Shown here: positions 60,205 to 64,000 of the stretch, in pieces
How positions within the stretch are numbered: position 1 is the stretch's first letter
Layout: each line of letters begins with the position of its first letter
DNA from: G963677085 sp963677085
GTDB lineage: Bacteria; Planctomycetota; Planctomycetia; Pirellulales; Thermoguttaceae
Direction of reading: 5' to 3'
DNA length: 64,000 nucleotides
NCBI GenBank assembly: GCA_963677085.2
Contig: CAXXFH010000004.1
Location: 186,001 to 250,000, forward strand
The notes under the pieces: generated by a model
The model's input: only the letters and a program-made list of their open reading frames with translations
Told to the model about the DNA's origin: nothing
Databases searched by the model: none
Made by a program: the position numbers and the translations under genes

Positions 60205-61617
60205 TTATTGGGAATCGCTCTTCTCTGTGCGTATCCCGCGAATGGCCTCGGCCAGCGATTTCGCATCGTCGCGGGCAGCATTGCCCCACTGCTTGCGGAA
60301 TGAAGTAAGGAATTTATTGGCCGCCGCCGTTTCGCCCATGGCGACCAGTTCCTTCAGTTCGGCGACTTGCTCGTCGTATTCTGCGCGAATCGCGAGACAT
60401 TGCTGTTTGGCATCCTCGGCCCACGGCAAACCGTAGCCATGGGCCGCTGCCTGCGCGAAGGCCAACATAGCATCGCCCTGCCTTCCTCGTTCGACGAGTT
60501 GCTTGGCCTGTTCAAATGTTTCCTCGGCTGCCGTTTGCAGGGGTGCGTCAAGCGCCGCAAGTCCTTTCTCGAACCATTCGGGCGGCGGAACGCTGTGGCC
60601 CATCCCGGGCACCTGCAGATACGTCACAAAGCGAAACCCGTCGCGCTGCGCACCCTGGAAGATCGTTTGCATCTGTTCTCGATTGAAGTCGGTATCGCCC
60701 GTGATGTAGACATAGCGACCCGTCTGCCGAGCTTTGTTGAAATGCTGCGGGGAAGGAACGTGCATCGTCTTGTAGTCGTTGGCACCTACATGAAACTGTC
60801 CGCCGGCAAACACATCGGCATACCCCATGGCCGCCCAACTTGCCGCACGCCCACCACCGGAATTGCCCGAAATATAGATTCGCTGGGGATCGATCGAATA
60901 GGTCTTGCTGAGATTATGTACCGCGTCGACCGCCATCGGCACCCGCTTGAAGATCACATCTTTTTCATTGCCCGAGTTGTTCGCTCCGACGAAAATCAAG
61001 CGATGCTTCTTCAAGGCCGGCAGCCAGCCACCTTGTAGCCCACTGTCGTCGCCCGAGTTGATGAACGCAAACAGGCCGTAGGGAATCCCCGGCTCGTAGT
61101 CCTCGGGTACATAAACATCCCAGGTCTCTTCGGCCATCTTGTAGCAAACCGCCGGCATCGGCTTCCCCTGCAAACCTTGCCGAAGTTTCGTCGCCACCTC
61201 GTTTGCCTTGCGAGGGCTGAGCATTCGCGTTAACGCGTTCTGCGGGCTGGTCGAGGGGGAGTGCTCGGTAAACGTCGTGGTGAATCGCCCCGTCTGGGTT
61301 TCCGACGAACGAGCGTCTGTTTGCTGGTCGCCGGTCGACGCACTGTCTGCCAACAGGCGAGCCCGCCGGCGGACATGGGCTTGGTCGATCTTGCTGAGTT
61401 TTTCGACCGGAAGCGAGATCAGGCTGCCGTCGCTCTTCTTCAGTCTCACCCAACCCGCCTTGGCGGCCACGAACTGGGCCTCGATCGTGTGCTTGCCGGT
61501 GGCGTCGGTCCAGGTTCTTGCGGTCGCGGTTTTCGTGCCCACGCTCACCAGCAAGGCAAACGCCACCCCGATCGCCGCGATTCCCCCGACTTTTCGCAGC
61601 CGTGAAACCAGACGCAT
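60205..61617 (-). CDS. SHD1-domain esterase (alpha/beta hydrolase)
   Basis: 470 aa from the ATG at 61617, preceded by AAGGAGAAG. After a signal peptide (about 1-33, GGIAAIGVAFALLVSVGTKT) comes an SHD1-like domain (RTWTDATGKHTIEAQFVAAK) common in planctomycete secreted proteins. The hydrolase has an intact catalytic set: nucleophile Ser253 in YISGNSGGGRA, an Asp near 308-310 (ITGDTDFN) and His341 in PGMGHSVPP. It resembles PHB-depolymerase-type or feruloyl-esterase-like enzymes; the substrate is unknown. Its body resembles the inactive domain of the pseudoprotease at 14518. Confidence 0.82.
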   Translation of the reverse strand: MRLVSRLRKVGGIAAIGVAFALLVSVGTKTATARTWTDATGKHTIEAQFVAAKAGWVRLKKSDGSLISLPVEKLSKIDQAHVRRRARLLADSASTGDQQTDARSSETQTGRFTTTFTEHSPSTSPQNALTRMLSPRKANEVATKLRQGLQGKPMPAVCYKMAEETWDVYVPEDYEPGIPYGLFAFINSGDDSGLQGGWLPALKKHRLIFVGANNSGNEKDVIFKRVPMAVDAVHNLSKTYSIDPQRIYISGNSGGGRAASWAAMGYADVFAGGQFHVGANDYKTMHVPSPQHFNKARQTGRYVYITGDTDFNREQMQTIFQGAQRDGFRFVTYLQVPGMGHSVPPPEWFEKGLAALDAPLQTAAEETFEQAKQLVERGRQGDAMLAFAQAAAHGYGLPWAEDAKQQCLAIRAEYDEQVAELKELVAMGETAAANKFLTSFRKQWGNAARDDAKSLAEAIRGIRTEKSDSQ

Positions 61618-61865
61618 TGCGACTTCTCCTTGCACAGGAAAATCTTGCTTCGTGGAAGCCCGTTCATGGTAGCTGAAGCGACCACGCCTTGCAGGTATTG
61701 TTGATGTCACACGTATTGATGTGATGCAAATATTCATATCTTACCAAAGTTTGCTTCTCGCGGCACACTTGCCTGTCATCAACCACATAAGGTAGCATGG
61801 TGGATTCTATAAATGCTGTCCCTATGTGTCGCCGTCGTCCTCCGGTGCCCTCGAAGGAGAATTCC

Positions 61866-63218
61866 ATGCCCAAACCCACCGACATTCGCCTACTCGACGT
61901 TTCCTGCAACACGGAGAATTTCGCGTACCGCACGCCGATGAAATTCGGTGGCCGCGTAGTAACCGACGTGGTGCTGCTGCACGTAACGGCCCGAGTGGAA
62001 ACCCGCGACGGCCGGCGTGGTGAAGGTTTCGGCTCGATGCCCATGGGCAACGTCTGGGGATGGCCCAGCCAGAAGGTCTCCGGTGAGCAAACCCTGGCGG
62101 CTATGATCGCCCTGGGACAAAAACTCGTCGAACGGGCAAGCGCCTACCAAGGCATGGGCCACCCGCTGGAGATCACGCACCAACTGAGCGCCGACTACCA
62201 AACCGCAGCCGACGAGGTCACCACCGCCGCCAGACTAGCGGAGGCGATGCCGCGATTGGCCCAACTGGTCTCGACCAGCCCCTTGGAAGCGGCCATTCAC
62301 GATGCCTACGGAAAAACGCTCGGCCAGAACTCCTACAACCTGCTGGGCGAGGAGTTCGTCAACACCGATCTAGCGGCCTACTTGCCCGACGAGTTCGCCG
62401 GCGAATACCTCGATCGCTACACCCTGCGGGAACCGAAGCCGTCGATGCCCTTGTATCACTTGGTCGGCGCCTTGGACCCGCTGACCGATGGCGATATTGC
62501 CGAACGCCTCGACGACGGGCTGCCCGAAACCCTGCCCGAATGGATTGCCGCCGATGGTCTCACCCACCTGAAGATCAAGCTCAACGGCGACGACCTGGCC
62601 TGGGACGTGGACCGCGTGGTGTCGATCGACCGTGTGACCGGCGAGGCTCAGGCCGCCCGCGGATGCACGCAATGGTTCTACTCGGCCGACTTCAACGAGA
62701 AATGTGCCAACGTGGAGTATGTCCTCGATTTTCTGGCCAAAGTGGGCGAGAAGTCGCCCGCGGCGCTCGATCGGTTACAATACATTGAGCAGCCCACCAG
62801 TCGCGACCTGAGGGCGAACCCCGAAAACCGTATGCACAAAGCGGCAAAAATCAAGCCGGTGGTAATCGACGAGGCGTTGGTCGACTTCGAGAGCCTCTTG
62901 TTGAGCCGCGAGCAGGGTTACTCGGGCGTAGCGTTGAAAGCCTGCAAAGGACACAGCGAAGCGTTGCTAATGGGCGCCGCCGCGCAGAAGTACAACATGT
63001 TTCTGTGCGTCCAGGATTTGACGTGTCCCGGCGCGTCGTTCCTGCACTCAGCTTCACTGTCGGCTCGAATCCCGACGGTGGCTGCCATCGAGGGCAACGG
63101 GCGCCAATACTGCCCGGCCGCCAATCGTGGTTGGGACGAACGTTTCCCCAGCATGTTCCGCATCACCGACGGCACCCTCGGAACCGCCACCTTAAACGGG
63201 CCAGGGCTGGGCTTCTGA
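61866..63218 (+). CDS. mandelate racemase/enolase superfamily protein
   Basis: 450 aa from the ATG at 61866, with AAGGAGAA upstream. N-terminal capping domain, then the barrel with a catalytic Lys in HLKIKLNGDDLAWD, metal-ligand acidic residues in YSADFNEK, YIEQPTSRDL and VVIDEALVDF, and a later Lys in GVALKACKGHSEALLMGAAA. Superfamily members remove a proton next to a carboxylate (racemases, dehydratases, cycloisomerases). The substrate, probably a sugar acid or related compound, is not readable. It is a single gene. Confidence 0.82.
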   Translation: MPKPTDIRLLDVSCNTENFAYRTPMKFGGRVVTDVVLLHVTARVETRDGRRGEGFGSMPMGNVWGWPSQKVSGEQTLAAMIALGQKLVERASAYQGMGHPLEITHQLSADYQTAADEVTTAARLAEAMPRLAQLVSTSPLEAAIHDAYGKTLGQNSYNLLGEEFVNTDLAAYLPDEFAGEYLDRYTLREPKPSMPLYHLVGALDPLTDGDIAERLDDGLPETLPEWIAADGLTHLKIKLNGDDLAWDVDRVVSIDRVTGEAQAARGCTQWFYSADFNEKCANVEYVLDFLAKVGEKSPAALDRLQYIEQPTSRDLRANPENRMHKAAKIKPVVIDEALVDFESLLLSREQGYSGVALKACKGHSEALLMGAAAQKYNMFLCVQDLTCPGASFLHSASLSARIPTVAAIEGNGRQYCPAANRGWDERFPSMFRITDGTLGTATLNGPGLGF

Positions 63219-63238
63219 CCCGAATTGTCACGTGATTC

Positions 63239-63323
63239 TTGACGGGATAACAGGATGGATAGGATCAGAAAGATGGCAGACCGTCTCATCCATCCTGTCG
63301 ATCCTGTTCATCCTGTCAAAAAA
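63239..63323. repeat. ATCCTGT dyad repeat, copy 2
   Basis: Arms TTGACGGGATAACAGGATGG and CATCCTGTTCATCCTGTCAA with inner ATCC units, ending in a poly-A run. Same family as 22892-22967. It ends at the start codon of the next gene. Confidence 0.75.
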
Positions 63324-64000
63324 ATGGGGTGCCATGAAACGCTGCCATCCATCGCGTTGCTAGGCATGGTCGCCTTGTGTTTTGGCGGGTTGTCCACATC
63401 GACCGCGGCCGGCGTGATCGTGCTGGCAAATCGTAATGATGAGGGCGTCGATTTTTCCGTTGTCGGCGAGGGATATCCTGCGACCGCCCACCGCCTGTCA
63501 CCGCACGAGTTGATTTCGCTCGACATCTTCCAACCGGTCGCTATCACGTTCGACGACCGAACGGGTCAGCATCGCTACCGTCTCGACCCCAACACGATAC
63601 ACGTGTTCGTCGGCCAGGGCGACGCGTTCGATCTGCGGCAAATGGTGCTGCAACAAGCGAAATCGCCTGAAAAAGAATCGCTGCCAAAACAAGAAACCCC
63701 AAGGCTCGCCCGGCTTTGCATCATTCCCGTGAAACTACTGGTCGACGACGAAGAGCCCATGGTCCGGCGCCTCTGGGAGAAGAAACTGCGAGACCGTTTG
63801 GCGGCCGCGTCAGAGATTTTCGAGCGACACTGCCGCGTGCGGTTCGAGGTGGCGGCCGTCGATACGTGGGATACCGATGATCGGGTCAACGACTTTCCCG
63901 AATCGCTAGGGGAATTCGAGCGAGAAGTGCGCCCGGCACCGGGGCGAATCGCGATCGGTTTCACCAGCCAGTACAAACTGCCCGAGCGTCGAACACATCT
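63324..64000 (+). CDS. exported protein, partial (runs off the window)
   Basis: It is open from the ATG at 63324 to the window end, 225 codons. An alternative ATG at 63366 would begin inside the signal peptide. The start looks like a signal (LLGMVALCFGGLSTSTAAG). The mature part has mixed alpha/beta sequence (VIVLANRNDEGVDFSVVGEG, FVGQGDAFDLRQMVLQQAKS, then RVRFEVAAVDTWDTDDRVND). The later part resembles secreted metalloprotease-type domains of planctomycetes (EIFERHCRVRFEVAAVDTWD), but the metal site would lie beyond the window. It has no stop here. Confidence 0.7.
   Translation, partial: MGCHETLPSIALLGMVALCFGGLSTSTAAGVIVLANRNDEGVDFSVVGEGYPATAHRLSPHELISLDIFQPVAITFDDRTGQHRYRLDPNTIHVFVGQGDAFDLRQMVLQQAKSPEKESLPKQETPRLARLCIIPVKLLVDDEEPMVRRLWEKKLRDRLAAASEIFERHCRVRFEVAAVDTWDTDDRVNDFPESLGEFEREVRPAPGRIAIGFTSQYKLPERRTH

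Overview
The window looks like a chromosomal segment of a planctomycete, probably Pirellulales-like. This is inferred from family content: two DUF1559 pilin-like proteins (F-T-L-V-E type N-terminus, H-x9-D-G C-terminus), PEP-CTERM proteins, an SHD1-type domain fused to an esterase, an NPCBM domain, a hydrazine-synthase-alpha-related multi-domain cytochrome, and many short palindromic intergenic repeats.

Region 1 (1-16.5 kb, all + strand) is a long, tightly packed cluster: the end of a DUF58 protein, two membrane-anchored vWA proteins, a large membrane protein, two secreted or coiled-coil proteins (one with a long Gly-Gln array), then an NPCBM protein and three trypsin-like/PDZ proteins. Many genes overlap by ATGA. 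Only the first of the three protease-like proteins keeps a catalytic triad; the other two have lost all three residues, and the last also carries a C-terminal alpha/beta-hydrolase domain without its nucleophile.

Region 2 (16.5-32.8 kb) holds scattered single genes separated by repeat-rich gaps: a double flavodoxin-like protein, a Tat-exported Gfo/Idh/MocA oxidoreductase, a LysE transporter, a TPR protein, a cation/proton antiporter, a tandem duplication of a nucleotidyltransferase-HEPN gene, a small membrane protein, a VOC protein, a short SecA paralogue and small exported proteins.

Region 3 (32.8-43 kb) is housekeeping: queG, a tRNA-dihydrouridine synthase, then zwf, an SDR, gnd, a HAD phosphatase and a PPi-type phosphofructokinase on the minus strand (oxidative pentose phosphate pathway and glycolysis), followed by two small helical proteins.

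Region 4 (43.8-57.9 kb) is best explained as an integrated genomic island. It starts in an intact tRNA-Cys gene, ends at a perfect 42-bp copy of the tRNA 3' part, and has a tyrosine-recombinase remnant just inside each end. Its cargo is a secreted molybdopterin-oxidoreductase-like domain behind a consensus sigma-54 promoter, an exported tetrapyrrole-methylase-like protein, two DUF1559 proteins, two PEP-CTERM proteins, a XylR-type AraC regulator and one full plus one truncated HzsA-related cytochrome.

Region 5 (58-64 kb) has a NarX/NarL-type two-component pair, an SHD1-esterase, an enolase-superfamily enzyme, and the start of an exported protein that runs off the window end.
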